A stretch of DNA of 56,773 bases from Mesobacillus subterraneus (GTDB lineage Bacteria > Bacillota > Bacilli > Bacillales > Cytobacillaceae). Both the position numbers and the translations under genes were made by a program. Shown here in pieces: positions 25,718 through 35,128 of this stretch. The DNA lies in assembly GCF_000934845.1 (NCBI RefSeq), contig NZ_JXIQ01000001.1, positions 1 to 56,773 of the forward strand, written 5' to 3'. Within the stretch, counting starts at the first letter, position 1. Each line of letters begins with the position of its first letter. A model generated the notes under the pieces. It made no database searches and was not told the origin of the DNA. It saw only the letters and a list, made by a program, of their open reading frames with translations.

Positions 25718-26839
25718 ATGAAAGCAATGACGTCTAAAGAAGTAACAAAAAAAATATTCAATAAAGAGCCTTTATTTATCCTAGATGTCCGTAATGATAC
25801 CGACTTCCAAGACTGGAAAATTGAAGGCGAGAACTTCGAACATTTGAACATTCCATACTTTGATCTTCTTGATGGAGTAGAAGAAATTCTCGATCAATTG
25901 CCAACTGATAAAGAAGTGCTTGTTGTTTGCGCAAAAGAAGGATCTTCTGTAATGATTGCTGAAATGCTTGATGAAGCTGGCCGTGATGTATCTTATCTTG
26001 AAGGCGGAATGAAAGCATGGAGCGAACATCTTGAGCCAGTGAAGGTTGGGGAACTGAAGGACGGAGGTTCTTTGTACCAGTTCGTCCGCATTGGGAAAGG
26101 CTGCCTTTCCTATGCAGTTGTTTCCAACGGGGAAGCTGCTTTGATTGACGCTACAAGAATGACGGATGTTTACCTGGACTTCGCTAAAGAACAGGGCGTT
26201 GAAATCAAGCATGTATTCGATACCCATCTGCATGCAGACCATATTTCTGGCGGCAGAAAAATTGCCGAAGCTACAGGTGCAACTTACTGGTTGCCTCCAA
26301 AAGATGCAGATGAAGTAAGCTTTCAATATCAGCCTCTTGAAGATGGCAATGTTGTAAAGATTGGAAAAACTAGTATTGACATTAACGCGCTTTATACACC
26401 AGGACACACAATTGGTTCTACATCGTTTGTAGTTGATGGAAAGTATCTTCTTTCCGGGGATATCCTATTCATTGATTCAATTGGACGCCCGGACCTTGCG
26501 GGCAAAGCGGAAGACTGGGTAGCAGATTTAAGAGACTCCCTATACAACCGTTATAAGCAGCTTTCTGATGACCTACTTGTTCTTCCAGCACACTTCATGA
26601 TCATCGATGAGTTGAATGAGAATGGCAGCGTATCGGAAAAACTAGGGACACTGTTTGCGAAAAACCATGGATTGAACATTGAAGACGAAGCGGAATTCCG
26701 CAGACTTGTAACAGAGAACCTGCCTCCTCAGCCAAATGCATACCAGGAGATCCGCGAAACGAACATGGGCAAAATCAGCCCAGACATTGAAAATCAAAGA
26801 GAAATGGAAATCGGACCAAACCGATGTGCAGTGAGATAA
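25718..26839 (+). CDS. Rhodanese-metallo-beta-lactamase fusion, ETHE1/CstB-like persulfide dioxygenase
   Basis: 373-residue protein. The N-terminal rhodanese domain (about 5-105) has Cys71 in the loop VVCAKEGSS; the metallo-beta-lactamase domain (about 115-340) has the iron-binding THLHADH at 169-175 and, later, TPGHTIGS and [15 protein letters not shown], the ETHE1 signature. ETHE1-type enzymes oxidise glutathione- or other low-molecular-weight persulfides to sulfite. The domain order (rhodanese first) is the reverse of CstB. The ATG at 25718 follows GGGAGGTAA. Sulfite formed could leave through TauE two genes later. Confidence 0.92.
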   Translation: MKAMTSKEVTKKIFNKEPLFILDVRNDTDFQDWKIEGENFEHLNIPYFDLLDGVEEILDQLPTDKEVLVVCAKEGSSVMIAEMLDEAGRDVSYLEGGMKAWSEHLEPVKVGELKDGGSLYQFVRIGKGCLSYAVVSNGEAALIDATRMTDVYLDFAKEQGVEIKHVFDTHLHADHISGGRKIAEATGATYWLPPKDADEVSFQYQPLEDGNVVKIGKTSIDINALYTPGHTIGSTSFVVDGKYLLSGDILFIDSIGRPDLAGKAEDWVADLRDSLYNRYKQLSDDLLVLPAHFMIIDELNENGSVSEKLGTLFAKNHGLNIEDEAEFRRLVTENLPPQPNAYQEIRETNMGKISPDIENQREMEIGPNRCAVR

Positions 26840-26910
26840 ACTGGCAACGGGGCGCTGTTGCTTCCAGACCAGTATCGGAAACTTTTTTATCAACCAAGGA
26901 GGATGTTAAC

Positions 26911-27138
26911 ATGATCGTAGCGAAAGTATTAGACGCAAAAGGACTTGCATGTCCGATGCCAATCGTAAAAACTAAGAAGGCTATCACGGACCTTCAATCT
27001 GGAGAGGTACTTGAAATTCATACAACTGATAAAGGTGCTGTAAAAGATCTTGCAGCTTGGGCACAATCAACTGGAAATGAACTACTGAAGCATGAAGAAG
27101 AAAACGGTGTGTTCATGTTCTGGATGAAGAAGGCCTAA
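26911..27138 (+). CDS. TusA-family sulfur carrier protein
   Basis: 75-residue stand-alone TusA/SirA-like protein. The sulfur carrier Cys14 lies in [19 protein letters not shown], nearly identical to the first domain of the tusA-rhodanese fusion two genes upstream, which suggests duplication within the operon. The rest (SGEVLEIHTTDKGAVKDLAAWAQSTGNELL) completes the fold. The ATG has AAGGAGG at 8 bases; longer in-frame extension from 26824 is not supported. It should shuttle persulfide sulfur between rhodanese and dioxygenase. Confidence 0.94.
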   Translation: MIVAKVLDAKGLACPMPIVKTKKAITDLQSGEVLEIHTTDKGAVKDLAAWAQSTGNELLKHEEENGVFMFWMKKA

Positions 27139-27252
27139 TGGAACGAGGGAGCTTGTCTCCCTTTTTCTTGTGATTTTTTTGCGTAACGGACCGGGTTGAA
27201 GAACACGGTGAAGGAAATATACAGCAGTTACTGAAACGGAGGAGAAAGCCCG

Positions 27253-28029
27253 ATGGATTTTTCATTTTTTATCGTGATATTTTTAATTGGCTTTATCGGT
27301 TCTTATATTTCCGGGATGGTTGGAATTGGCGGTTCGATCATAAAATACCCAATGCTATTATATATTCCGCCATTATTTGGTCTTGCGACATTCAGCGCAC
27401 ATGAGGTTTCAGGTATCAGTGCGGTCCAAGTTTTCTTTGCGACCATCGGCGGTGTCTGGGCATACCGTAAAGGTGGATATCTGAACAAAACATTGATCAT
27501 TTACATGGGTGCTGCCATCCTGGTTGGATCTTTGATCGGAAGTTACGGTTCCCAATTCATGTCCGAAGGCGGCATCAACCTTGTTTACGGTATTCTAGCT
27601 TTAATCGCCGCAGTTATGATGTTCATCCCTAAGAAAAACATCGATGATATTCCGCTTGATCAGGTGACATTTAACAAATGGCTTGCCGCCTTTTTCGCCT
27701 TGATCGTCGGAGTTGGTGCTGGTATTGTCGGCGCAGCTGGTGCATTCTTGCTCGTGCCAATTATGCTCGTCGTTCTAAAAATTCCAACAAGGATGACCAT
27801 TGCGACTTCACTGGCCATTACATTCATTTCCTCAATCGGTTCAACAGCTGGGAAAATAGCCACTGGCCAAGTAGACTTCTGGCCGGCACTCATCATGGTT
27901 GTAGCAAGTCTAATTGCCTCTCCACTAGGAGCAAACGCAGGAAAAAAAGTAAATACAAAAATTCTTCAATATATCCTTGCAGTACTAATCCTTGGTACAG
28001 CAATCAAAATCTGGATGGATATCCTGTAA
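27253..28029 (+). CDS. Sulfite/sulfonate exporter, TauE/SafE family
   Basis: 258-residue membrane protein with about eight helices in two repeats, each starting with a glycine-rich pattern: [23 protein letters not shown] at the N-terminus and [19 protein letters not shown] near residue 155. This duplication is the TauE/SafE hallmark. In S. aureus a TauE-like gene lies in the CstR regulon, and the present gene is the last of a matching operon, so export of sulfite from persulfide oxidation is the likely job. The ATG follows GGAGGAGAA. Confidence 0.92.
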   Translation: MDFSFFIVIFLIGFIGSYISGMVGIGGSIIKYPMLLYIPPLFGLATFSAHEVSGISAVQVFFATIGGVWAYRKGGYLNKTLIIYMGAAILVGSLIGSYGSQFMSEGGINLVYGILALIAAVMMFIPKKNIDDIPLDQVTFNKWLAAFFALIVGVGAGIVGAAGAFLLVPIMLVVLKIPTRMTIATSLAITFISSIGSTAGKIATGQVDFWPALIMVVASLIASPLGANAGKKVNTKILQYILAVLILGTAIKIWMDIL

Positions 28030-28042
28030 AATTCAGGTATGG

Positions 28043-28070
28043 AAAAGACTCCGCGGAAGCGGAGTCTTTT
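28043..28070 (+). terminator. Terminator of the tusA-tauE operon
   Basis: Perfect stem AAAAGACTCCGC / GCGGAGTCTTTT with a 4-base loop, 14 bases after the tauE stop. Confidence 0.93.
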
Positions 28071-28106
28071 GTTGTGGTACTGGGATAATTGTCTTGAATC
28101 GAATCT

Positions 28107-28359
28107 ATTATTTTGACAACTTTCGGGTGGGAAGGGTAAAAGCTGTCAAGAAAGAGAGCTTATTTTGACAACTTTCAGGTGAAAAGGGCAAAAGTTGTCA
28201 AGAAAGAGTAGTTATTTTGACAACTTTCAGGTGAAAAGGGCAAAAGTTGTCAAGAAAGAGAGGTTATTTTGACAACTTTCGGGTGAAAAGGGTAAAAGTT
28301 GTCAAGAAAGAGAGGTTATTTTGACAACTTTCGGATGGAAAGGGTAAAAGTTGTCAAGA
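28107..28359. repeat. Five tandem 52-bp hairpin repeats
   Basis: TTTTGACAAC recurs at 28111, 28163, 28215, 28267 and 28319, exactly 52 bases apart. Each unit has an 11-bp inverted repeat TTGACAACTTT / AAAGTTGTCAA around a loop of about 15 bases, then AAGAAAGAG and a short spacer. Units 2-5 have perfect arms; unit 1 has one change. The array lies between the tauE terminator and the protease gene and codes for nothing convincing. It is not a CRISPR array, since the spacing sequence is also repeated. Confidence 0.95.
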
Positions 28360-28536
28360 ACCCTCAACGGTGCTATCCCTCTTAGCGAATAATCATGATA
28401 TAAACATGAAATTGCCAGAAATTAAGGCTTTTGATGCATCGGAGAAACTACTAAATAAGTCGCAATCCCTATTTTGAATTTACTTAATATTTTATATTAT
28501 TTAGGTAGTGGAAATTTTCTGATAGGGAGTGAATGT

Positions 28537-30366
28537 ATGTTAAAAGTCCTTTCAGCTTCGGCGTTGTCTGTTGCTTTAGCAGGAAGCGCAGTGTTTGCGG
28601 GAGTAAATGCAAGTAATTCCGAGGTTAAACCGCAAAGCAAATATGAACTGAGTCTTGCGCATCATGTAGGTGCAGCTCCAGAGCTTGTTGATAGAGCAAA
28701 GGAGTTAGGTATCGATATTTCTAAAGTTGATCCTGCTGAAAAAACGGCAGAAACTGGAGTGAAATTCCAACAACCGGGTGATAATCATGTTGCCTATAAA
28801 GAGGCGTCTGGTGATATTCCGGTGCTCGTTCTTTTAGCGAAATATCCTAATGGAGATGAACCAATAGGTGATATGCCAGGACAAGTTCCGGCACATTACT
28901 TTGAAGATCTCATTTTTGGTGCGGAATATAATCCTTACGAACTGCCACAGTTTAAGAAATATGATGGTCTGGATGTTCCCAAAAACCGTACGATGCAAAA
29001 TGCTTACAAGGAATCAAGTTATGGAAAAGTGAATCTAGTCCGTAAAGAAAATACGGAATTTGTTTGGGTAGAGATGCCTAAAGGTGCCTCTTATTATCTT
29101 GACCAGGAAGGAAAATACGCAGAAGGCGGTGTCTATAAGCTTGGCAATGTGAACGGAGATGCCCATACTGGCGAATTCATCCGGGACCTTTTAAAAGCAG
29201 CGGATAGCCAAGTCGATTTTTCCAAATATGCAGATGAAAATGGTGAAGTTCCCAATGTTTTCGTCATCCATGAAGGGACTGGAGCAGAATACAGCCGGGA
29301 CCCGGGACAATTCTGGTCTCATAAGTGGAATATCCTTAGCGCACTATACTATGGAAAATACTATGAAACTGGCAAACCAGCTCCTCAGTATGAAGGTGTA
29401 GATCAAGACCAGTGGATTGCAGATACAATCAAGGAAGACATGACTTACGATGGCGTCGTCGTTAACAATTACAATATCCAACCGGGAATTGGCGGTAACG
29501 TAGCTGGCTTCGATGCAGCGACTAACATGTATAAAGAAGAAGCGAAAACAGGTCCATTCCCAGTTCAAACTGGTGTTTATGCACACGAATTTGGGCATGC
29601 GTTAGGATTGCCTGATTTCTATGATACTCTTTACTCCTCAGAAGGGGTAGGGAACTACTCCATGATGGCGGGTGGCTCATGGATGCGTTATCCTGACAAG
29701 GCTGAATATGGCGGAAATTCACCGACACACTTCGATCCGTTCTCAAAGATTTTCCTGGGATGGGCTAATCCAATCGAAGTAACTCCTGAAAACGGCGTGC
29801 AGGAAATCACTTTACCAGCTGTAAACAAAGCAACAGCTGACAACGGAATCGTGAAAATGGAAGTTCCAGGATCGAACGGGACCGAATACTTTCTTTTTGA
29901 AAACATGCAGCAGGATGGCTTCAACAAAGGGATGATTCGTCAAGGAGAAGATGCTCATGGTCTAGTAGCATGGCATGTGGATGAAAATGTCATTAACCTA
30001 TATCAGACAGCTGGTTTCCGTCCGAATAACGTGGAAAACTGGATGAACAAGCGCTTCCAGTATAACCAGTCACAGACGGCAAGCAATGGAGATGTGGTAA
30101 CGCATTATGGTCTGTCCGTTCTTCAAGCAGACGGAAAATATGATTTGGAAAAGAATCTTAACCGCGGAGATGCTGGGGACTTCTTTCAGTCTGGCAGCAA
30201 AATCACTCCTGTTTCCGGAAATGTCCACACAGGCTCTTACTACTTCTGGAAAGGGTATGGTGCTACACCTGCTGATTCCGGTATCCATGTAACTGGTATC
30301 AAAGAAAATGCAGATGGCTCGATTACCGCTAAGTTTTTCTATAACTTTGATTCAAGTGTAAAATAA
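28537..30366 (+). CDS. Secreted M6-family metalloprotease (immune inhibitor A-like)
   Basis: 609-residue zinc protease. A signal peptide ends near residue 25 (LSVALAGSAVFAGVNA). The catalytic zinc site HEFGHALGLPD begins near residue 350, with the third ligand expected in the following aspartate-containing stretch, and the Met-turn context YSMMAGGSWM. Immune inhibitor A of B. cereus has about 790 residues with extra C-terminal domains; this protein stops after a shorter module. ATG 28537 follows GGGAGTG; an upstream in-frame TTG at 28474 would spoil the signal peptide. Substrates are unknown. Monocistronic. Confidence 0.93.
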   Translation: MLKVLSASALSVALAGSAVFAGVNASNSEVKPQSKYELSLAHHVGAAPELVDRAKELGIDISKVDPAEKTAETGVKFQQPGDNHVAYKEASGDIPVLVLLAKYPNGDEPIGDMPGQVPAHYFEDLIFGAEYNPYELPQFKKYDGLDVPKNRTMQNAYKESSYGKVNLVRKENTEFVWVEMPKGASYYLDQEGKYAEGGVYKLGNVNGDAHTGEFIRDLLKAADSQVDFSKYADENGEVPNVFVIHEGTGAEYSRDPGQFWSHKWNILSALYYGKYYETGKPAPQYEGVDQDQWIADTIKEDMTYDGVVVNNYNIQPGIGGNVAGFDAATNMYKEEAKTGPFPVQTGVYAHEFGHALGLPDFYDTLYSSEGVGNYSMMAGGSWMRYPDKAEYGGNSPTHFDPFSKIFLGWANPIEVTPENGVQEITLPAVNKATADNGIVKMEVPGSNGTEYFLFENMQQDGFNKGMIRQGEDAHGLVAWHVDENVINLYQTAGFRPNNVENWMNKRFQYNQSQTASNGDVVTHYGLSVLQADGKYDLEKNLNRGDAGDFFQSGSKITPVSGNVHTGSYYFWKGYGATPADSGIHVTGIKENADGSITAKFFYNFDSSVK

Positions 30367-30370
30367 GGCG

Positions 30371-30411
30371 AAAAACCTGAGCATGGATAAATTCCTGTTC
30401 AGGTTTTTTTT
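30371..30411 (+). terminator. Terminator of the M6 protease gene
   Basis: Stem AAACCTGAGCA / TGTTCAGGTTT with one G-T wobble, followed by a T run; it reaches into the end of the convergent lipid kinase gene. Confidence 0.8.
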
Positions 30412-31289
30412 GTTGGAACAAAAACATCGAGATGTCCTCGGAGTACTTTTGCACAAAAAGGCAAAGACTCACCTTCTTCTCCATCCACATTCACCACATG
30501 TTCTTGATCCGAAGCGACAGTAAGATAGGCGGAGCGGAAATATTCGATATCCTTGCTTTCTGCCAATTCTCCTTTCAAAAGGGAAGGGATGAGGGTTGCA
30601 ATTTTTGGGATGGATAATTTTTTGATGATAAACGTGTGGAATACCCCATCATTCACGTCCGCTTCAGGAGCAAGTGCCTCAAAGCCACCAACGGAATTCG
30701 TAAGGGCTGTAAGCAAAAGGAAGGTCTCCCCTTCCCATTTTCCTCCTTCATGTTCCACACTAATGGTAATCGCATTCCCATTTAGGAAAGATTTTGCTCC
30801 TTCGATAAAATAAGCAAGCGGTCCAAGTTTCGTTTTTTGGTCCGTGCTCACCTTGTAAGAGGCTTCTGCAATCGCCCCAACTGCAAGAACATTGGCAAAA
30901 TAAGATTCATTAACCTTTCCAATATCGACGGGACGAAGATTTTGGTGTTCTAAAATAGAAATGGCTTCATATGGTTCCAAAGGAATATGAAGTGCCCTGG
31001 CAAAATCATTGACAGTTCCGAGGGGAATGATTCCTAGTTTGGGCCGGTGAGCCTGATCGGCTAGTCCATTTATCACTTCATTGATCGTTCCGTCCCCACC
31101 CATAGCGATAACCGCATCAAAAAAAGAAACGCTTGCTTCCGCTGCAAATGCAGCTGCATCCCCCTCTTTTGCGGTTGTTCTAAACTGTATGTCTTTATAT
31201 TTGTTTCGCAAGGTTACATCTATTTTTTCTGCGTATTCCTCCGCTTTTTCCTTGCCCGAAGAAGGATTTAAGATAATCATTGTTTTCAT
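30399..31289 (-). CDS. Diacylglycerol kinase-family lipid kinase (YegS/BmrU-like)
   Basis: 296-residue soluble lipid kinase. The nucleotide-binding domain begins MKTMIILNPSSGKEKAEE and has the catalytic loop AVIAMGGDGTINEVINGL near residue 63-80; PLGTVNDFARAL follows near 105. The second beta-sandwich domain ends with VNVDGEEGESLPF. It probably phosphorylates diacylglycerol or a related lipid to phosphatidic acid. ATG 31289 has GGAGG at 9 bases and is preferred over an in-frame start 15 bases upstream. Length matches the family. Confidence 0.92.
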   Translation of the reverse strand: MKTMIILNPSSGKEKAEEYAEKIDVTLRNKYKDIQFRTTAKEGDAAAFAAEASVSFFDAVIAMGGDGTINEVINGLADQAHRPKLGIIPLGTVNDFARALHIPLEPYEAISILEHQNLRPVDIGKVNESYFANVLAVGAIAEASYKVSTDQKTKLGPLAYFIEGAKSFLNGNAITISVEHEGGKWEGETFLLLTALTNSVGGFEALAPEADVNDGVFHTFIIKKLSIPKIATLIPSLLKGELAESKDIEYFRSAYLTVASDQEHVVNVDGEEGESLPFCAKVLRGHLDVFVPTKKT

Positions 31290-31579
31290 GCGAACAACCT
31301 CCAATCTATGATAACTTATCTCAGTTATTTACCTTTGATATTCTATTAATAAACCATTTAGAAAAAATTAATGTGAATTACAGGAATAGCAGTCTGTGTT
31401 TGAAAAAAACGCTGTATTTCAACCCGACTCCTGTTTACAACCTAGATGAGAAGGAGGTATGATAACAACAGTTTCAGTATTCTGGTGCTGTAGGGCTTTC
31501 ACATAGCAAAATCATTTCAACCTTTCAGCGATAACAAAGAATAAAGGTCATTCTGATGATCGGGTAGGAGGATACTAGT

Positions 31580-32236
31580 ATGGCAAATCAATATGCAGTC
31601 ATTGGGATGGGGCGCTTTGGTTCGAGTGTTGCCACCACCTTGTATAATGAAGGAAATGAAGTACTGGCGTTGGACAAAAATGAGGAACATATCGAGGACT
31701 ATAAAGAGTTTGTTACCCATGCAGTAATCGGGGATTCAACGGATGAGCAAACATTGCGGGCAGTGGGAATCAGAAATTTTGATACGGTGATTGTTGCCAT
31801 TGGAGATGACATTCAGGCGAGCATTCTTACCGTCCTGATTTTAAAAGAGATGGGAGTTGCTAATGTTGTCGCAAAAGCGCTCAACAAGCACCATGCACAA
31901 GTATTGTTCAAGGTTGGCGCGGACAAAGTTATCTTTCCAGAACGGGACATGGGAGAACGGGTTGCTCATCAGCTGATGGCATCGCCAAATGTATTGAATT
32001 TCATCGAGCTTTCGGACGATTACAGTATCGAAGAAATCAAGCTGCCAATGAGCATGGCTGGCAAAAATCTGATTGAAATCAATCTTCGTGCCAAATACAA
32101 TATCACAGTAATTGGCGTTAAAACGGCAGATAGGGTAGATATTTCGCCAGATCCAGAAAAAACACTTCGGGCAGAGGATATTCTGATTGTACTCGGAGAA
32201 AATGGCGACCTGAATAAATTCGCCAAACTAAAATAA
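31580..32236 (+). CDS. TrkA-family K+ uptake regulator (KtrA/KtrC-like)
   Basis: 218-residue cytoplasmic gating subunit for a Ktr-type potassium transporter. N-terminal RCK_N Rossmann fold with MANQYAVIGMGRFGSSVATTLY and the acidic ALDKNEEHI; C-terminal RCK_C domain (about 140-215). Size equals B. subtilis KtrA/KtrC (about 220). The membrane partner (KtrB/D) is not next to it, as is usual for ktrC. Between 31290 and 31579 no riboswitch of the c-di-AMP type and no gene could be made out. The ATG follows TAGGAGGATA. Confidence 0.92.
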   Translation: MANQYAVIGMGRFGSSVATTLYNEGNEVLALDKNEEHIEDYKEFVTHAVIGDSTDEQTLRAVGIRNFDTVIVAIGDDIQASILTVLILKEMGVANVVAKALNKHHAQVLFKVGADKVIFPERDMGERVAHQLMASPNVLNFIELSDDYSIEEIKLPMSMAGKNLIEINLRAKYNITVIGVKTADRVDISPDPEKTLRAEDILIVLGENGDLNKFAKLK

Positions 32237-32320
32237 TTAGGAAAGTGGGATGGCAGCGACCAGCCTGCTTTTTTTATTTTAGTTTGAAAATAGAGAAAAT
32301 ATTTACTTTTTTTCTGTCCT

Positions 32321-32346
32321 TAACAAATATAGATTGTGACCGATGA
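32321..32346 (+). promoter_or_regulatory. Candidate sigma-D (motility) promoter
   Basis: TAAC, 14-base spacer, ACCGATGA, against the sigma-D consensus TAAA-N14-16-GCCGATAT. It lies about 40 bases upstream of the BMP lipoprotein gene, which is followed by a chemoreceptor gene, a fitting class for sigma-D control. Confidence 0.5.
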
Positions 32347-32387
32347 AAGTACTGTGAATTTACTCAAAAAGGGAGCAGGTCATCAAG

Positions 32388-33368
32388 ATGAAACGAATAA
32401 TGTATATGCTTTTTATCGCTGTTTTACTAACGGGAGGACTTGCCGGCTGTGGAAATACAGAGAGGAAGGCGAAGGAAAGGGTGAAGATCGGCATTATGTT
32501 GTCTGACGTCGGACTAGGAGACCAATCCTTTAGCGATGCAGCATTTGCCGGTTTAACGAAAGCAAGAGATGAATTGGATATCTTATTTGATTATCGGGAA
32601 CTGCAGCAGACAGGCAGCTATGAAAAGGGATTTACTGAGCTGGTGGAGGACGGAAATGATCTTGTCATCGGGCTTGGGTTCATGGTTCTTGCAGATCTTG
32701 AAAAAGTTGCAAAAAAATATCCGGAGCAACAGTTTATCCTGGTTGATTCCGTATCTGAATTGAAGAATATCACATCGATTACTTTTAAAGAAGAACAGGG
32801 CAGTTTCCTCGCTGGAGCTGTTGCAGGAATGGTAACCAAATCAAAAGTTGTCGGATTCGTGGGTGGTGCGGATGTACCGCTGATCCATAAATTCAAGGCT
32901 GGTTTTGAACAGGGTGTGAAAACCGTGAATCCAGCTGCTGAGGTGAAGGTCGCTTATTCAGAGGATTTTGGCAATGCAGATCTTGGGGGAGAGATTGCTG
33001 CTGGAATGATTGATCAAGGTGCAGATGTTCTTTATGCAGCTGCTGGGTTTACAGGAGTAGGTGTTTTGAAGGAAGCACAAGCGAGGAAAAAATTTGCCAT
33101 TGGTGTAGATAGCGACCAATATTTTTTCGCCGAAAAGGCGATCATTACTTCTATGCTGAAAAATGTGGATATCGCACTTTATGATGCAATAAAGGAATTT
33201 AAAAATGGGAAGAAGCTTGGAGATAGACAAATCGAGCTTGGGATAGAGGAACAAGGAGTCGGACTTGCGCCAGTTAGAGTCATCAAGCTGAGTCCGGAAC
33301 AGGAAAGGAACTTGAAAGAACTAGAAACAAAATTAGCTGCAAATAAAGTGTCCATTTTGCTTGACTAA
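32388..33368 (+). CDS. BMP-family substrate-binding lipoprotein
   Basis: 326-residue lipoprotein with lipobox LAGC near residue 21 (FIAVLLTGGLAGCGNTE). The mature part is a basic membrane protein (BMP/PnrA) family type I binding protein: KIGIMLSDVGLGDQSFSDAAFAGL, then GNDLVIGLGFMVLADL, GSFLAGAVAGMVTKSKVVGFVGGAD and ADVLYAAAGFTGVGVL. Such proteins bind nucleosides or similar ligands. No ABC permease or ATPase gene is near; instead a chemoreceptor follows 23 bases later. It may therefore work as a ligand-sensing partner for chemotaxis rather than transport. The ATG follows GGGAGCAGG. Confidence 0.9.
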   Translation: MKRIMYMLFIAVLLTGGLAGCGNTERKAKERVKIGIMLSDVGLGDQSFSDAAFAGLTKARDELDILFDYRELQQTGSYEKGFTELVEDGNDLVIGLGFMVLADLEKVAKKYPEQQFILVDSVSELKNITSITFKEEQGSFLAGAVAGMVTKSKVVGFVGGADVPLIHKFKAGFEQGVKTVNPAAEVKVAYSEDFGNADLGGEIAAGMIDQGADVLYAAAGFTGVGVLKEAQARKKFAIGVDSDQYFFAEKAIITSMLKNVDIALYDAIKEFKNGKKLGDRQIELGIEEQGVGLAPVRVIKLSPEQERNLKELETKLAANKVSILLD

Positions 33369-33391
33369 CAGCTGCAACTGGGGGAGCCAAC

Positions 33392-35041
33392 ATGACAATC
33401 AAAAGAAAATTACTGTTGAACTTATTGGTCGCTATCGGTCTATCGATTGTGATGATTTCTTTTATCATATATCGAATGCTGATGATTCAAACATCGAATC
33501 AAGATTATGTTCAGGTATTGCTTACCGTTCAGAACCTGCAGGCTGAAACATCGGCTACGAAACAATCGCTAAGCAATTTTTCCTTTAATCCAACCGATGG
33601 AAACAGGCAGGATGCATTGGCAAAAATCGCGAAAACATCGGAAATTTTCACAGAGGCAAAAGGATTGATCCAAGAGGCGGACAGCAGAAAAGTCCTCGAT
33701 AAGGCTTTAGAAAAGTTTTCTGACCTGAACACCGAAGCAAAAAAATCCCTTGATGGCAAAATCAGTGAGGAAGTGAAACGGCAATCGCTCCGCAGTGAAG
33801 GGATTTTGAATGATCTATACCTCTTAAATATCCAGGTAAACGATTATTATGATGCTCTTCAGGAGGATTTACAAAGTCAGATTCAATTCATTATTTTCTC
33901 GGCAATCCTCGGCAGCATTCTGCTTGTTCTTGTTGCTGGAGGAATCGGAGTGAGGCTGACAAGCTCGATTACAGGACCGTTAAAGCGAATTTCCATCAAT
34001 GCCCAAGAAATCGCCAAAGGGAATCTAAAGATAGAAAGTGTATCCTACAAGCATAAGGATGAGCTTGGGACCTTAAATCAGTCCTTTAACATTATGGCTG
34101 CCCAATTGACTTCCTTGCTGCAAAAGGTGAATCAGGCAAGCAAAGAAGTGGAAGATTTTGCAGAGGAAATTGAACAGGAAAATGTTGTGCTTATCGAGAT
34201 TTCGAACCAGGTCGCTGTATCGACGGACGAGCTATCAGCAGGTGCCCAAACCGTCTCGGAAGACTTGCAGCAATCCGTTGAGTTGATTGACGAAATGGAT
34301 AAGGAAATCATGCTGAACCTGGACTACAGTCGGGAGTCTTCTTCCTATAGCCAGGAAGCAGTTATAGCAATTGGGGAAGGGAGAAAAGCAATTGATGGGC
34401 AAAAAGGTTTGATTACAGAAAATAAGAAGGCGTCCTATTCCATCCAAGCGGCTACGGGCAAGTTTGTTGGGTATGCCGCAAATATAGAAGACATGGCTAA
34501 ATCTGTTGCAGCAATCGCAGCGCAAACAAATCTGCTTGCATTGAATGCGGCAATTGAAGCAGCTAGGGCAGGAGAAGCCGGCAAAGGATTTGCGGTCGTA
34601 GCGTCAGAGGTCAAGAAGCTCGCCGAGGAATCAAACGAGGCAACCACGCAAATTTTCGATATGGTCAATCTGTTGAAGACTGGACTTGATGAAGTTGGGG
34701 AAGCGGTGAACAAAGGCGGAGTCATTGCTGATGAGCAAATGGAGTCAATGAACATGACAATGTCAGCTTTTGAAAATATTGAAGCAAAAGTCAGCGGCAT
34801 TTCGAAAAAAATCGCCCAGCTTGTAGGCGGGATGGAAACCTCTAAGGAACTTGGAGCAAAGGTTTTGCATAATGTTGAATCGATTAGTGCTGTCGTCGAA
34901 GAAACAGCAGCTGGAAGCGAAGAAATTTCAGCCTCGACTACAGAGCAATTATCGGCATTCGGCACGCTTTCAGGAAAGGTTACAGACTTGCGAAAACTGA
35001 CCAATGAATTGAATGAATCCGTTTCAGCCTTTAAATTTTAG
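33392..35041 (+). CDS. Methyl-accepting chemotaxis protein
   Basis: 549-residue chemoreceptor. TM1 about 9-29, a four-helix-like extracellular domain (about 30-165), TM2 about 168-190, HAMP (about 190-245), then a coiled-coil signalling domain with methylation stretches and the highly conserved hairpin tip QTNLLALNAAIEAARAGEAG near residue 380. It relays ligand signals to CheA/CheW. It directly follows a BMP-type lipoprotein gene and shares its candidate sigma-D promoter, suggesting that the lipoprotein presents the ligand. The ATG follows GGGGGAG. Confidence 0.95.
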   Translation: MTIKRKLLLNLLVAIGLSIVMISFIIYRMLMIQTSNQDYVQVLLTVQNLQAETSATKQSLSNFSFNPTDGNRQDALAKIAKTSEIFTEAKGLIQEADSRKVLDKALEKFSDLNTEAKKSLDGKISEEVKRQSLRSEGILNDLYLLNIQVNDYYDALQEDLQSQIQFIIFSAILGSILLVLVAGGIGVRLTSSITGPLKRISINAQEIAKGNLKIESVSYKHKDELGTLNQSFNIMAAQLTSLLQKVNQASKEVEDFAEEIEQENVVLIEISNQVAVSTDELSAGAQTVSEDLQQSVELIDEMDKEIMLNLDYSRESSSYSQEAVIAIGEGRKAIDGQKGLITENKKASYSIQAATGKFVGYAANIEDMAKSVAAIAAQTNLLALNAAIEAARAGEAGKGFAVVASEVKKLAEESNEATTQIFDMVNLLKTGLDEVGEAVNKGGVIADEQMESMNMTMSAFENIEAKVSGISKKIAQLVGGMETSKELGAKVLHNVESISAVVEETAAGSEEISASTTEQLSAFGTLSGKVTDLRKLTNELNESVSAFKF

Positions 35042-35128
35042 CAATCCTATACAGTTTCCATTATATAAGTCTATAATAAAAAAAAGGAAATAAGCTTGAT
35101 AGAAGACTGTATAAGAGAAGGTGAAGTT

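Noticed and set aside
28107-28359. Possible CRISPR array
   Set aside because: The whole 52-base unit is repeated, spacers included, and there are no cas genes; it is a tandem repeat.
31305-31579. c-di-AMP (ydaO) riboswitch ahead of the TrkA-family gene
   Set aside because: Known Bacillus ktr genes can have one, but I could not find its conserved core or a terminator/antiterminator here.
32240-32275. Terminator after the TrkA-family gene
   Set aside because: A T run is present, but the stem before it pairs poorly, so it was not listed.
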